Of a stretch of 64,000 nt of DNA, positions 22,298 through 31,250 are shown in pieces. Under the pieces are notes generated by a model that worked only from the letters and a program-made list of their open reading frames with translations, searched no databases and was not told the origin of the DNA. The position numbers and the translations under genes were made by a program. Source of the DNA: CAKRPJ01 sp934376955. Lineage in GTDB: Bacteria; Bacillota; Clostridia; Lachnospirales; Lachnospiraceae. The DNA lies in assembly GCA_934376955.1 (NCBI GenBank), contig CAKRPJ010000007.1, forward strand, positions 1 to 64,000, given 5' to 3'. The stretch's first letter is position 1. Each line of letters opens with the position of its first letter.

Positions 22298-23245
22298 TTA
22301 GTTTTTCGGATTTGCTGCAAAGTATTCTTTAGCAGATTTTGTTTCCATTACATCGATATTGAACCACTTTTTGCTCAGCTCTGCGTAGCTGCCGTCTTCC
22401 ATCATCTCTGTGAGAGCTTTATCTGCCAGCTCACGGATTGTGTTGCCTCTTTCGGTGCGGGCAAACGGATATGCGTTGACCTCTGTATAAATCGGATTCT
22501 CAATATCTACAGATTTCAGCTTCAGCTCCGGATTTGCTTCAATGAAATACGGAAGAACCAGATAAGCGTAAGGGCAAGCATCAGCACGCTTCATGTTTAC
22601 TTCCTGAAGGATAACGCCACTGGATTCGTATACATTTTTTGTTATCTTATTATCCGGATCAAGCTTAGCAACGAATTCATTCATTGCACTGCCTTCTGCG
22701 AGTGCGATGGTCTTACCATCCATGTCTGCCCATGTTTTGATCTCATCATTGTCTTCACGAACAGTCAGGCAATATGGGCTGAAGAAGAAAGGCTGTGTAA
22801 AATCATATTTCTCCAGACGAGCCGGTGTGATAGAGATCTGCTTTGCTACGGTATCAACACGGTTAAGATCCAGCTCGGCAAAGGTAGCCGGGTTATCGAG
22901 ACGAACAAATTCTAAATCATATCCGGATTTTTCTGCAATTGCCTTCCAGAGATCGATTTCAAATCCGCTGAATTCTCCTGTAGTCTCATCAAAAATAGTA
23001 AAGGGCTTGTAGGTACCCGGTGTTGCCACGCGGATCACTTTATCATCCGCAGAAGCCTCTTTAACTTCTTCTTTCTTTTCCTCATCCTTCTTTTCTTCTG
23101 TCTGTGCTGCTGTGCTTTCTGCTTTCTGTGCTTCTGTCTCGGCCTTAGCCGGCGCTGTTTCTGCGTTTCCCCCACAGGCTGCTAAACTCATAGTTAACAG
23201 TGCTGTACCAAAAACAGCTGCAATTTTCCCCAGTCTCATTTTCAT
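22298..23245 (-). CDS. Amino-acid ABC transporter substrate-binding lipoprotein
   Basis: About 315-residue family 3 solute-binding protein. Lipoprotein signal peptide with lipobox LAAC near residue 22, then a Lys/Glu/Ala-rich linker (about 25-65), then VIRVATPGTYKPFTIFDE and GFEIDLWKAIAEKSG typical of the family. I place the start at 23245 (23239 also possible): GGAAGG is adjacent, and a promoter near 23322-23351 would begin the RNA downstream of the longer frame's ATG at 23341. First gene of the operon. Ligand is probably a polar amino acid or cystine; not resolvable here. Confidence 0.92.
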   Translation of the reverse strand: MKMRLGKIAAVFGTALLTMSLAACGGNAETAPAKAETEAQKAESTAAQTEEKKDEEKKEEVKEASADDKVIRVATPGTYKPFTIFDETTGEFSGFEIDLWKAIAEKSGYDLEFVRLDNPATFAELDLNRVDTVAKQISITPARLEKYDFTQPFFFSPYCLTVREDNDEIKTWADMDGKTIALAEGSAMNEFVAKLDPDNKITKNVYESSGVILQEVNMKRADACPYAYLVLPYFIEANPELKLKSVDIENPIYTEVNAYPFARTERGNTIRELADKALTEMMEDGSYAELSKKWFNIDVMETKSAKEYFAANPKN

Positions 23246-23289
23246 TTTCCTTCCTTTTCTAAAATAATGTTGAAGTGTTATAGTAAAAA

Positions 23290-23308
23290 GTGTTTCGCTA
23301 TGAAACAC
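23290..23308. promoter_or_regulatory. Inverted repeat in the ABC operon leader
   Basis: GTGTTTC-N5-GAAACAC lies between the promoter and the binding-protein start; operator or leader hairpin. Confidence 0.4.
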
Positions 23309-23321
23309 ATAACCCTTCCTC

Positions 23322-23351
23322 ATTATAGTGAAGGTGTTCATTAATGTCGAA
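23322..23351 (-). promoter_or_regulatory. Promoter of the amino-acid ABC operon
   Basis: Minus strand TTCGAC (23351-23346), 18-bp spacer, TATAAT (23327-23322). Confidence 0.55.
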
Positions 23352-23396
23352 TAGAAAATTTCTATAAATTTACATATTTACAGCCAAAGATATTGA

Positions 23397-23441
23397 AAAA
23401 AGCTATCGAGATGTAAAAAAACTTACACATGGACAGCTTTT
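23397..23441 (-). terminator. Terminator of the second MATE gene
   Basis: Minus-strand AAAAGCT ... TGTGTAA ... TTTACA ... AGCTTTTTT forms an imperfect stem with a T-run, starting inside the last codons of the MATE gene. Confidence 0.6.
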
Positions 23442-24804
23442 ACAAACGGACTTGCTTGATTCGGTTAAAATATTTTCTCATTGCGATCACATAGATAACG
23501 ATCGAAACCGCCGGACTGATGATATCTGAGATCGGTTCCGCATAAAATACCGACCGTGCCTCTCCAAGGTAAGGCAGAATAAAGAGAGCAAGGAAGTAAA
23601 CACCTTTCCGGAAAAAGGAGAGGGGAAGGGAAAGATGGACCATACCGAGGCCGGTAAAGCCGTCAACGATCTCATATTGGATGCTCAGAGGAACGACGGC
23701 CAGCGTATAGACGCGTATCAGCCGGACAGATTCGGCAGCGAGAGCCGCATCCGACGTAAACAGCCGCACAAAGAGGGAGCCGGATGTCCGGGCCAGAATA
23801 AACAGGATCAGGGTGTAGATCCCTCCCAGAAGGAAAATATACTTTTGAGCACTTTTCACCCGGTCATTTTTTCCGGCACCGTAATTGAACGCAAGGATCG
23901 TCTGCGTTCCTCCGGTGATACCGCCAAGGGGCATGGTTATCACCAGCATAAAGCTTTGAACGATAGTGGCGCAGGTAATCAGCATATCCCCCTCCTGGGG
24001 GCCGCCGTAGGTCTGAAGGATGGAATTCATGGTGATTATCATTACATTATCCATGGCAATGATAATAAACGGCGTGAAGCCTAAAACAAGGATCCTGCCC
24101 ATCAGACGCATATTATAATTTCCGAACGTGATACGCACGATCGCCCTCTTTCCGAAAAGAAAGGAGAGCACGAAGATGCAGCTTGCCATCTGGGATAATA
24201 CGGTTGCCAGAGCCGCTCCGGCAACTCCCATATTCAGCAAAAAGATGAAAACGGGATCGAGGATGATATTCAGGACTGCCCCCAGCATGACAGAGTACAT
24301 GCCGATCTTTGCAAAGCCCTGACTGATGATAAACTGGTTCATTCCCGTTGCCATGAGCGCAAAAAAGGTTCCGGACAGATAGATGGAAAAATAGGTATCT
24401 GCATAGGGAAGCGTTGTGTCACTGGCGCCGAAGAAGCGCAGCATGGGCTCCCGGAACGGATAGACGAGCAGCATAAGAAGCACGGATGCCACGGCCAGAA
24501 GAAGAAAGCTGTTAGCCAGGATCTGCTTTGCCCGTTTGGCATTACCCTGTCCGAGACTCATGCTCATAAGCGGCGAACCTCCGATCCCTACCCAGAAGGC
24601 AACGGATCCGATCATGGTCACAACGGGGCTGCATACACCTGCTCCCGCCAGTGCAAAGGTTCCGGCCTCCGGGATATTTCCTATATACATGCGGTCAACG
24701 ATACTGTAGAGAACGCTGACAAACTGAGCCATCATGCTGGGGATGGCGATCCTCCATACGAGCTTTTTTATATCATCAAGGCCCAGATCATTTTCTATGG
24801 TCAT
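23440..24804 (-). CDS. MATE family efflux transporter, C-terminus encoded by a repeat fragment
   Basis: 454-residue membrane protein with about 12 helices, MATE-like (PSMMAQFVSVLYSIVDRMYIGNIPE; ILAFNYGAGKNDRVKSAQ). Start at 24804 because GGAGG is eight bases upstream; the ATG at 24828 has no such site. The last nine codons (FNRIKQVRL, stop) are encoded by a fragment of the 160-bp repeat reading AACCGAATCAAGCAAGTCC, so the original C-terminus has been replaced or extended. Monocistronic; substrate unknown. Confidence 0.9.
   Translation of the reverse strand: MTIENDLGLDDIKKLVWRIAIPSMMAQFVSVLYSIVDRMYIGNIPEAGTFALAGAGVCSPVVTMIGSVAFWVGIGGSPLMSMSLGQGNAKRAKQILANSFLLLAVASVLLMLLVYPFREPMLRFFGASDTTLPYADTYFSIYLSGTFFALMATGMNQFIISQGFAKIGMYSVMLGAVLNIILDPVFIFLLNMGVAGAALATVLSQMASCIFVLSFLFGKRAIVRITFGNYNMRLMGRILVLGFTPFIIIAMDNVMIITMNSILQTYGGPQEGDMLITCATIVQSFMLVITMPLGGITGGTQTILAFNYGAGKNDRVKSAQKYIFLLGGIYTLILFILARTSGSLFVRLFTSDAALAAESVRLIRVYTLAVVPLSIQYEIVDGFTGLGMVHLSLPLSFFRKGVYFLALFILPYLGEARSVFYAEPISDIISPAVSIVIYVIAMRKYFNRIKQVRL
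23446..23466 (-). repeat. 160-bp repeat family, 5' fragment inside a coding region
   Basis: Minus strand TAACCGAATCAAGCAAGTCCG matches the first about 20 bases of the reference, with GCAAG for GTAAG. Confidence 0.8.
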
Positions 24805-24912
24805 TTCCGATTCCTCCGTTTGGGTCATCTTTGGAGGGCAATTTGCCCATATCCCTTCATTTTACACAGAAGACATGGAAAGTCAATGGGAAGTCAATGA
24901 GCAGGAATAAAA

Positions 24913-24941
24913 TTTACAAATATCCGGATGTATGGTATACT
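24913..24941 (+). promoter_or_regulatory. Promoter of gdpP-rplI-dnaB
   Basis: TTTACA (24913-24918), 17-bp spacer, TATACT (24936-24941), 38 bp before the gdpP start. Confidence 0.65.
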
Positions 24942-24978
24942 GATACCAAAGTCACCTTTGACTGCATAGGAGAAAGAT

Positions 24979-27024
24979 ATGAAAGAAGATAAAAAGGTCA
25001 GAAATTTGCTGCAGATATATTTGCAGTGGCCGCTGGTGCTCTCGATCCTGATGCTTTTTGCCAATGCTGCAGTATTGTTCTTTTCCAGTCAGGCAGGTAT
25101 TGCCATGTCTGTATTTACAATACTGTACCTGATCTGTGCAGGCCTCCTCTGGTGGTACGGAAAAAAGAGGCTTATGTCCGGACTTGTGGCATTCGGGGCC
25201 GATTACAGCTGGAGCCAAAAGCAGCTTCTGGCATCCATGGAGCTTCCCTACGGAATCGCAGATACGGATGGACGGATCCTGTGGACGAACCGTGCTCTGA
25301 CAGAGATCCTCAGGGAGGAAAAGGGAGCCAGAAGAAATCTTACAGTCCTGTTTGACGGAATTACCGCAGAGGAACTGGAAAAAATGGAACAAAGCCTGGA
25401 GGTTCACAGCTCCTACGAGGATGCTGAGTACCGGATCAGCGTAAAGAAGGTCACGATCTGTCCCGACAGCGATATTATGGATAAAAATGAGTCCCGGGAC
25501 GGAAGCCAGCAGCTGCTGGCGGTCTATCTCTATGATGAAACGGAGATCCGCGGCTACATTCAGGCGATCACCGACCAGAAGATGGTGGCAGGGCTTATCT
25601 ATCTCGATAACTATGACGAGGCACTCGAGAGCGTAGAGGAAGTGCGCCGTTCACTTTTAGTTGCCCTGATCGACCGGAAGATCAACAAATATATCTCCGG
25701 CATCAACGGAATCGTCAAAAAGCTGGAAAAGGATAAATACTTCTTTGCCATCAAGCAGCGTTACATGCCGCGTCTTGAGGCGGAGCGCTTCAGCCTGCTG
25801 GAGGAAGTAAAGACCGTTAATATCGGAAATGAGATGGCGGTAACCTTGAGTATCGGTATCGGTATGAACGGCGATACCTATACGCAGAATTATGAGTATG
25901 CCCGGATCGCTATCGATATGGCCCTTGGGCGCGGCGGAGATCAGGCTGTAGTAAAGAATGGCGGAAAGATCCTCTATTTCGGCGGAAAATCCCAGCAGCT
26001 CGAAAAGACAACGCGTGTAAAGGCGCGTGTAAAGGCACATGCGCTCAGAGAGCTTCTGGAGACAAAGGATCGTCTTCTGATCATGGGACATAAGATTGGG
26101 GATATCGATTCCTTCGGCGCAGCGATCGGAATGTACCGGATCGCCGTAGCGTTGAATAAAAAGGCATATATCGTGATCAATGAGGTCACCTCCTCGGTAC
26201 GGCCCATGATGGATCGATTTACCGGAAACAGTGACTATCCTAAGGATCTGTTTGTCACCGGCGCGGAAGCAGCAGAACTGGCAGATCCCAGCACCGCACT
26301 GGTGGTTGTGGATGTAAACCGTCCCAGCTATACAGAGGAGCCGGAGCTTCTGGAGCTTGTAAAAACGATCGTTGTTATCGATCATCACAGGCAGTCCAGC
26401 GAGGTGATCTCCAATGCGACGCTGTCTTATGTGGAACCCTACGCATCCTCGGCGTGTGAGCTGGTGGCTGAGATCCTGCAGTATGTAGCGGACAGTATCC
26501 GGATCAAATCTCCGGAGGCGGATGCCATGTATGCCGGAATCGTGATCGACACAAATAATTTCACGAATCAGGCGGGTGTCCGCACCTTTGAAGCAGCAGC
26601 ATTTCTGCGAAGAAATGGTGCAGATGTCACTCGCGTAAGAAAGCTGTTCCGTGATAAAATGGAAGACTATAAGGCCAGAGCGGAAGCAGTCCGTCAGGCA
26701 GAAGTATTTGAGGGAGCCTTTGCTATCAGTGTATGCCCGGCAGAGGGCGTGGAAAGCCCGACGATAGCGGGAGCCCAGGCGGCAAACGAGCTGCTGGATA
26801 TTATTGGCATCAAGGCCTCTGTGGTATTGACACCTTATGAAGGAAAAATATTTGTAAGCGCCCGCTCCATTGATGAAGTCAACGTTCAGGTAATGATGGA
26901 GAAGCTTGGCGGAGGCGGGCACAGAACGATAGCGGGAGCCCAGCTGACCGGTATGACTGTCGAGGAGGCAAAGAACAAGGTCAAAGAGGTGATCCTTGCA
27001 ATGAAGGAGAAGGGAGAAATTTAA
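24979..27024 (+). CDS. gdpP: Cyclic-di-AMP phosphodiesterase GdpP
   Basis: 681-residue membrane-anchored enzyme hydrolysing c-di-AMP. Two N-terminal transmembrane helices (about 15-60), a PAS domain, a degenerate GGDEF domain (about 170-310) and a DHH/DHHA1 phosphodiesterase (about 340-670). DHH motifs: MGHKIGDIDS, VVVDVNRP, IDHHRQ, and DHHA1 GGGGHRTIAGAQL. The first motif has IGD where relatives often have NxD, yet the aspartates are present. AGGAGA lies seven bases before ATG. Two bases separate it from rplI, in the widely conserved gdpP-rplI-dnaB order. Confidence 0.95.
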   Translation: MKEDKKVRNLLQIYLQWPLVLSILMLFANAAVLFFSSQAGIAMSVFTILYLICAGLLWWYGKKRLMSGLVAFGADYSWSQKQLLASMELPYGIADTDGRILWTNRALTEILREEKGARRNLTVLFDGITAEELEKMEQSLEVHSSYEDAEYRISVKKVTICPDSDIMDKNESRDGSQQLLAVYLYDETEIRGYIQAITDQKMVAGLIYLDNYDEALESVEEVRRSLLVALIDRKINKYISGINGIVKKLEKDKYFFAIKQRYMPRLEAERFSLLEEVKTVNIGNEMAVTLSIGIGMNGDTYTQNYEYARIAIDMALGRGGDQAVVKNGGKILYFGGKSQQLEKTTRVKARVKAHALRELLETKDRLLIMGHKIGDIDSFGAAIGMYRIAVALNKKAYIVINEVTSSVRPMMDRFTGNSDYPKDLFVTGAEAAELADPSTALVVVDVNRPSYTEEPELLELVKTIVVIDHHRQSSEVISNATLSYVEPYASSACELVAEILQYVADSIRIKSPEADAMYAGIVIDTNNFTNQAGVRTFEAAAFLRRNGADVTRVRKLFRDKMEDYKARAEAVRQAEVFEGAFAISVCPAEGVESPTIAGAQAANELLDIIGIKASVVLTPYEGKIFVSARSIDEVNVQVMMEKLGGGGHRTIAGAQLTGMTVEEAKNKVKEVILAMKEKGEI

Positions 27025-27025
27025 A

Positions 27026-27472
27026 ATGGAAGTTGTATTATTAGAGGACGTAAAGGCACTTGGAAAAAAGGGGCAGATCGTAAAGGTCAATGACGGATAT
27101 GCAAGAAACTTTATACTTCCGAAAAAGCTCGGTCTGGAAGCAACGGCAAAGAACCTGAACGATCTGAAGCTTCAGAAAGCAAATGAAGCAAAGGTCGCAG
27201 CAGAGCAGCTGGCAGAAGCAAAGGCATTGGCAGCAAAGATCGATGAGCTTTCCGTGACTGTTTCCATCAAGGCCGGAGAAGGCGGCAGAGCCTTTGGTTC
27301 TGTTTCCACAAAGGAAATTGCAAAAGCGGCAGCGGATCAGTTAAAGCTGGATATCGATAAGAAAAAGATGGTACTTCAGGATCCCATCAAGAGCATCGGA
27401 ACCTTTGAAGTACCGATCAAGCTTCACAAGGAAGTAACAGCAAAATTAAGAGTCAAGGTCGTAGAGGCCTGA
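27026..27472 (+). CDS. rplI: 50S ribosomal protein L9
   Basis: 148-residue ribosomal protein bound to 23S rRNA domain V. N-terminal signature VVLLEDVKALGKKGQIVKVNDGYARNFILPK, an Ala/Lys-rich connecting helix (about 45-75), and a C-terminal domain. Full length. Its start lies two bases after the gdpP stop. Confidence 0.98.
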   Translation: MEVVLLEDVKALGKKGQIVKVNDGYARNFILPKKLGLEATAKNLNDLKLQKANEAKVAAEQLAEAKALAAKIDELSVTVSIKAGEGGRAFGSVSTKEIAKAAADQLKLDIDKKKMVLQDPIKSIGTFEVPIKLHKEVTAKLRVKVVEA

Positions 27473-27499
27473 TCGTAAGGTAGACTTTTTGGAGGAAAC

Positions 27500-28837
27500 A
27501 TGGAAGAAGCGCTAGTTAAACGGGTGCTCCCGCACAGCGTAGAGGCGGAGCAGTCTGTGATCGGATCCATGCTTATGGACAGGGATGCGATCATCGCCGC
27601 CTCGGAGATCGTTGTCGGTGATGATTTTTATCAGCGTCAGTATGGCGTCATGTTCGAGACCATGGTTGAGCTTTTTAATGAAGGAAAGCCGGTCGATCTG
27701 GTCACACTTCAGGACAGACTGAAGGAAAAGGACGTTCCCCCGGAGGTCTGCAGTCTGGATTTTGTCCGCGATATTATGGCTACGGTTCCGACCTCAGCCA
27801 ATGTCCGCTCTTACTCGACGATCGTACATGAAAAGGCGGTCATGAGGCGCCTGATAAAAATAAACGAGGAGATCGCCAATTCCTGTTATGCGGGAAAGGA
27901 GAGTTTGGATACGATCCTTGGAGATACGGAAAAAAGTATTTTCAATCTTCTCCAGAGCAGAACAGGCGGTGATTTTGTTCCGATCCGGCAGGTCGCATTG
28001 AATGTTCTCGATAAGATCGAGCAGGCGACCCGCTCTAAGTCTACGGTTACCGGAATTGCAACGGGCTTTATCGATCTGGATTACAGGACATCCGGATTGC
28101 AGCCTTCGGATCTTATCTTGATCGCGGCCCGTCCGTCTATGGGAAAGACGGCCTTTGTTTTAAATATTGCGGATTATATCGGTGTCCGAAGGCAGAAGAC
28201 CTGCCTGATCTTCAGTCTGGAAATGTCAAAGGAACAGCTGGTTAATCGAATGCTGGCAATGGAGTCAAATGTGGATTCTCAGAAGCTTAGGACCGGAACG
28301 CTGTCAGAGGCTGACTGGGATGCCGTAGTAGAGGGAATCGGCAGTATCGGAAACTCCAAGCTTATTATTGATGACACACCGGGTATCTCTGTTATGGAGC
28401 TGCGCTCCAAGTGCAGAAAGATCAAGCTGGAGTATGGTCTGGATCTTGTAATGATCGATTATCTGCAGCTCATGACAGGAAGTGCAAAAAACGGTGATAA
28501 CCGCCAGCAGGAGATCTCGGAGATCTCGCGTTCCTTAAAGGCTCTTGCCAGAGAGCTCAATGCGCCGGTCGTTGCACTGTCCCAGCTTTCCCGTGCCTGC
28601 GAAACGCGAACCGATCACAGGCCGATGCTTTCCGACCTTCGAGAGTCGGGAGCCATCGAGCAGGATGCTGACGTCGTGATGTTTCTTTACCGTGATGACT
28701 ATTACAATAAAGACACGGATACGCCGAATGTGGCTGAGGTTATTATCGCCAAGCAGAGAAACGGCCCCATCGGCACCGTTAATTTAGGCTGGAAGCCGGA
28801 GCTGACCCGATTTGTAAATATTGCAAAAGAAGGATAA
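27500..28837 (+). CDS. dnaB: Replicative DNA helicase
   Basis: 445-residue hexameric helicase of the replication fork. N-terminal domain begins LPHSVEAEQSVIGSML. The RecA-like C-terminal domain shows Walker A ARPSMGKTAF, Walker B LVMIDYLQLM, and the sequence LSDLRESGAIEQDADVV. No intein. Third gene of the operon, GGAGG before ATG, with a terminator at 28859. Confidence 0.98.
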   Translation: MEEALVKRVLPHSVEAEQSVIGSMLMDRDAIIAASEIVVGDDFYQRQYGVMFETMVELFNEGKPVDLVTLQDRLKEKDVPPEVCSLDFVRDIMATVPTSANVRSYSTIVHEKAVMRRLIKINEEIANSCYAGKESLDTILGDTEKSIFNLLQSRTGGDFVPIRQVALNVLDKIEQATRSKSTVTGIATGFIDLDYRTSGLQPSDLILIAARPSMGKTAFVLNIADYIGVRRQKTCLIFSLEMSKEQLVNRMLAMESNVDSQKLRTGTLSEADWDAVVEGIGSIGNSKLIIDDTPGISVMELRSKCRKIKLEYGLDLVMIDYLQLMTGSAKNGDNRQQEISEISRSLKALARELNAPVVALSQLSRACETRTDHRPMLSDLRESGAIEQDADVVMFLYRDDYYNKDTDTPNVAEVIIAKQRNGPIGTVNLGWKPELTRFVNIAKEG

Positions 28838-28858
28838 AAGAATAAGTAAAAAAGATAG

Positions 28859-28907
28859 ATCCTGTATACGGATAGCCGTGTGGCCTTCTGTATACAGGAT
28901 TTATTTG
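28859..28907 (+). terminator. Terminator of gdpP-rplI-dnaB
   Basis: ATCCTGTATAC/GTATACAGGAT perfect 11-bp arms followed by TTATTTG. Confidence 0.75.
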
Positions 28908-28977
28908 TAATAATCGGCGAATATGGCTCATATACTGTTAACAGAAGAAATTAACAGGGGAAAGGAAGCGGACAACC

Positions 28978-29649
28978 ATGTCAGAAAATCATTATCTGAT
29001 CTCCGATGCCTCAAAGCAGGTCGACGTGGAGTCTCATGTTCTGAGATATTGGGAAGAAGAACTTAATATAGATATACCCAGAAATGAGATGGGGCACCGT
29101 TACTATACGGATCTTCATGTCAGAGTATTCAGACAGATAAAGCAGCTGAAGGAAAAGGGGTATCAGCTAAAGGCAATTAAGCCGATCATGAGCCGGATCA
29201 TGGAAAATAATGGGGAAGTGGTTGTCCCGGATAATGTTTTGGAGGAGGATATTGTGGCAGCTTTAAAGGAATGCGTAGACAAGGAAGAATGCGGAGAAAA
29301 TACGGAGAAAAAACTGGAAAATATGGATGACAGAGAAGTTACATCTCTCATGGCAAAAGAGCGGGCAGAGCAATTCCGGGCACTGATGATCCGGATGATC
29401 GGACAGGCGATTGAGGAAAACAATGAAAAGCTGAGTCAGGATATCAGCCGAATGGTCAACGAGAAGGTGCTAAAGGAGATCGATTACCTGATGCGGGTAT
29501 CGGATGAGAGAGATGAAGAACGTTTCAGACAGTTAGATGAAACGATCCGGCTGTATCAGCGGGAGGGGAAAGGAAAGGCAGAGGCGGCAGCGGCCAGGCT
29601 TCCGTTTTTCCCGCTGCACCTGAATCGAAGGCTAAAAAAGAATCGATAA
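28978..29649 (+). CDS. MerR-like helix-turn-helix protein with charged C-terminal helix
   Basis: 223 residues. The N-terminal winged helix (about 7-70) is MerR/RacA-like: LISDASKQVDVESHVLRYWEEEL, then GHRYYTDLHVRVFRQIKQLKEKGYQLKAIKPIM. The rest is highly charged and predicted coiled coil (about 85-205), with a basic tail RLKKNR. No ligand-binding domain. Function unknown; such proteins include chromosome-organising RacA-like and regulatory types. A repeat copy begins seven bases after its stop. Confidence 0.75.
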   Translation: MSENHYLISDASKQVDVESHVLRYWEEELNIDIPRNEMGHRYYTDLHVRVFRQIKQLKEKGYQLKAIKPIMSRIMENNGEVVVPDNVLEEDIVAALKECVDKEECGENTEKKLENMDDREVTSLMAKERAEQFRALMIRMIGQAIEENNEKLSQDISRMVNEKVLKEIDYLMRVSDERDEERFRQLDETIRLYQREGKGKAEAAAARLPFFPLHLNRRLKKNR

Positions 29650-29655
29650 AAACTA

Positions 29656-29703
29656 GTCAAGCGGATATTCGCAATTGAAGCCGGGGACTTACTTGATTCG
29701 GTT
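29656..29703 (-). repeat. 160-bp repeat family, copy H (internally deleted)
   Basis: Minus strand starts AACCGAATCAAGTAAGTCCCC, goes to GCTTCAATTGCGAA and then directly to TATCCGCTTGAC. Full copies contain ATTGCGAA twice; the segment between them, with one copy, is gone. Confidence 0.92.
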
Positions 29704-29756
29704 AAATATGATAAGATAATAGCGATAAAAGGAAGAATAAAGTACGGAGAATATGT

Positions 29757-30353
29757 ATGAAAAAACTATTATACATCGATGCATGCGTAAATCGCGATAG
29801 TTCCAGAACGGAAAGACTTGCAAAGGTATTGCTGGAAGAAATCAATAAAAACGGGGAGTACGAGATCGAAACACTGAACCTTGAGGACGAGGATCTGAAG
29901 CTCTTTACAGGAAAGGAGAGTGCAGGACGCGAACGGCTCACAAGAGTTGGAAGCTTTGAGGGGCCGCTCTTTGATTATGCAAAGCAGTTTGCAGCAGCGG
30001 ATCGGATCGTTGTGGCGGCTCCGTATTGGGATTTCACCTTCCCGGCAAGATTGAAATGCTATATTGAGCAGATATGCGTGCTCGGTCTGACCTTTACGTT
30101 TTCCCCACAGGGAATCCCCGGCGGCTTATGCCGTGCAGACAGTCTTCATTATGTTACGACTGCCGGAGGTGCGATCGGAGATCTCAATCTCGGCTATGAA
30201 TATGTCGAAAAGCTCTGTAAAGTATATTATGGGATCCCCAAGACAGTTTGCTACACGGCCGAGGGATTGGATATAGAGGGAAATTCCGTAGAGGAGATTA
30301 TGAAAGAAGCGCAGGAAAGAGCGATCCGGACTTACCGGGAACTTGTATTATAA
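29757..30353 (+). CDS. NAD(P)H-dependent FMN oxidoreductase (AzoR/flavodoxin-fold)
   Basis: 198-residue flavodoxin-like protein. Motifs: LLYIDACVNRDSSRTERLAK for the FMN phosphate, VVAAPYWDFTFPARLKCYIEQI and TTAGGAIGDLNLGYEYV, typical of FMN-dependent NADH-azoreductase/quinone reductase relatives. GGAGAATATGT precedes ATG. Stands alone between a repeat copy and a large hairpin. Likely reduces quinones or azo compounds; physiological substrate unknown. Confidence 0.88.
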   Translation: MKKLLYIDACVNRDSSRTERLAKVLLEEINKNGEYEIETLNLEDEDLKLFTGKESAGRERLTRVGSFEGPLFDYAKQFAAADRIVVAAPYWDFTFPARLKCYIEQICVLGLTFTFSPQGIPGGLCRADSLHYVTTAGGAIGDLNLGYEYVEKLCKVYYGIPKTVCYTAEGLDIEGNSVEEIMKEAQERAIRTYRELVL

Positions 30354-30361
30354 ATAATATC

Positions 30362-30424
30362 GGGGGCAAGGTCTTTCCCCCACTTATGAACAAGCTCATG
30401 TGGATGAAAGACCTTTTGACCCTG
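30362..30424 (+). terminator. Large hairpin after the oxidoreductase gene
   Basis: GGTCTTTC...CCAC pairs with GTGG...GAAAGACC, with further GGGG/CCC pairing outside. Followed by an AT-rich stretch rather than a clean T-run. Confidence 0.45.
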
Positions 30425-30450
30425 ACATCTTATTTATTTTCAAGTCGAAC

Positions 30451-30497
30451 GTCAGTGAGACTTGGCGCGTGATTCTGGTGTGCATCCTCGCGGAGCG
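30451..30497. repeat. GC-rich repeat family 2, copy 2
   Basis: GTCAGTGAGACTTGGCGCGTG...CATCCTCGCGGAGC aligns without gaps to 5721-5767. Confidence 0.75.
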
Positions 30498-30503
30498 TTT
30501 ATC

Positions 30504-31061
30504 TCAGTGGGAGTCTTCTCGACGGAGATAAATAATCGGATCGTCATATCCGAAGGTTCTCTTTCCGTTCACTTCCATACTCTCTGATACTTCAAGACTT
30601 GTATCCGAAAATTTTTCCCACAGCCGGAAGGTTACGACCGGTGAAAATTGACTTGTACTGCCGCCCTCCCATACACCATTTTTTTCGCGGTAAAGTGCAG
30701 GAGTGAATTTTTCGGAAACCTTCAAGCTGCTATACTCTACAGGCTGCATTGTACTGTAGGAGAAGGTATTCTTATCCTCCCCTTCCGGAATTTCGTAGGA
30801 GGTCAGTAAGACACCCTCATCTGTTTCCGTAAAAAGGAAAAGATGCGGCGATGCGTGCCGTTTTCCGTTTGTTTCGTAATAGCTTTCTTCTATGAGAAAT
30901 CTGCCCTCAAAATTTGTGGGAAGATTTATTATCTTGTCATTGCAGACTGTATTTACATGCTCGGCAAAGGGAAATACTTTTCCGCTTTCTTTCATTGCTT
31001 TGAACTGTTCGCTGTTGTCAAAATGTCCTGTTATCAGGTTCATAAATGCATCTAAATTCAT
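30504..31061 (-). CDS. CpeT/CpcT-like protein in a non-phototroph
   Basis: 185 residues, no signal peptide. The pattern FMNLITGHFDNSEQFKAMKES, RFLIEESYYETNGKRHASPHLFLFTE, and TPALYREKNGVWEGGST resembles CpeT/CpcT chromophore-lyase-family proteins, known from phycobilisome assembly but also present as uncharacterised homologues in other bacteria. Start at 31061 because GGAGG lies eight bases before that ATG. Alone on the minus strand between repeats and a terminator. Function here unknown; bilin attachment is not implied. Confidence 0.55.
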   Translation of the reverse strand: MNLDAFMNLITGHFDNSEQFKAMKESGKVFPFAEHVNTVCNDKIINLPTNFEGRFLIEESYYETNGKRHASPHLFLFTETDEGVLLTSYEIPEGEDKNTFSYSTMQPVEYSSLKVSEKFTPALYREKNGVWEGGSTSQFSPVVTFRLWEKFSDTSLEVSESMEVNGKRTFGYDDPIIYLRREDSH

Positions 31062-31197
31062 TGTGCATACCTCCAATAAAAGCGTGTATTATGGGCACAT
31101 TAGTGCCTTTGGGCAATAGTAAATTCCGGAGGGACTTTTTGCCCTACAGGAATCATAGCTTTCACGCTTGACTGTAACATGGTCTTTCTTATAGAAC

Positions 31198-31233
31198 AAA
31201 AAAGCTGCCGTATATTACATACCGGCAGCTTTT
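31198..31233. terminator. Terminator after the ferredoxin gene
   Basis: AAAAGCTGCCG/CGGCAGCTTTT stem with runs of T on the minus strand after the arm. Confidence 0.85.
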
Positions 31234-31250
31234 ATGTATCTCAGTAAGAA

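Noticed and set aside
25657..27090. A 477-codon open frame antisense to gdpP
   Set aside because: It lies wholly opposite the gdpP and rplI genes, has no ribosome binding site and encodes a His/Cys/Arg-rich sequence without family features; it is a shadow frame.
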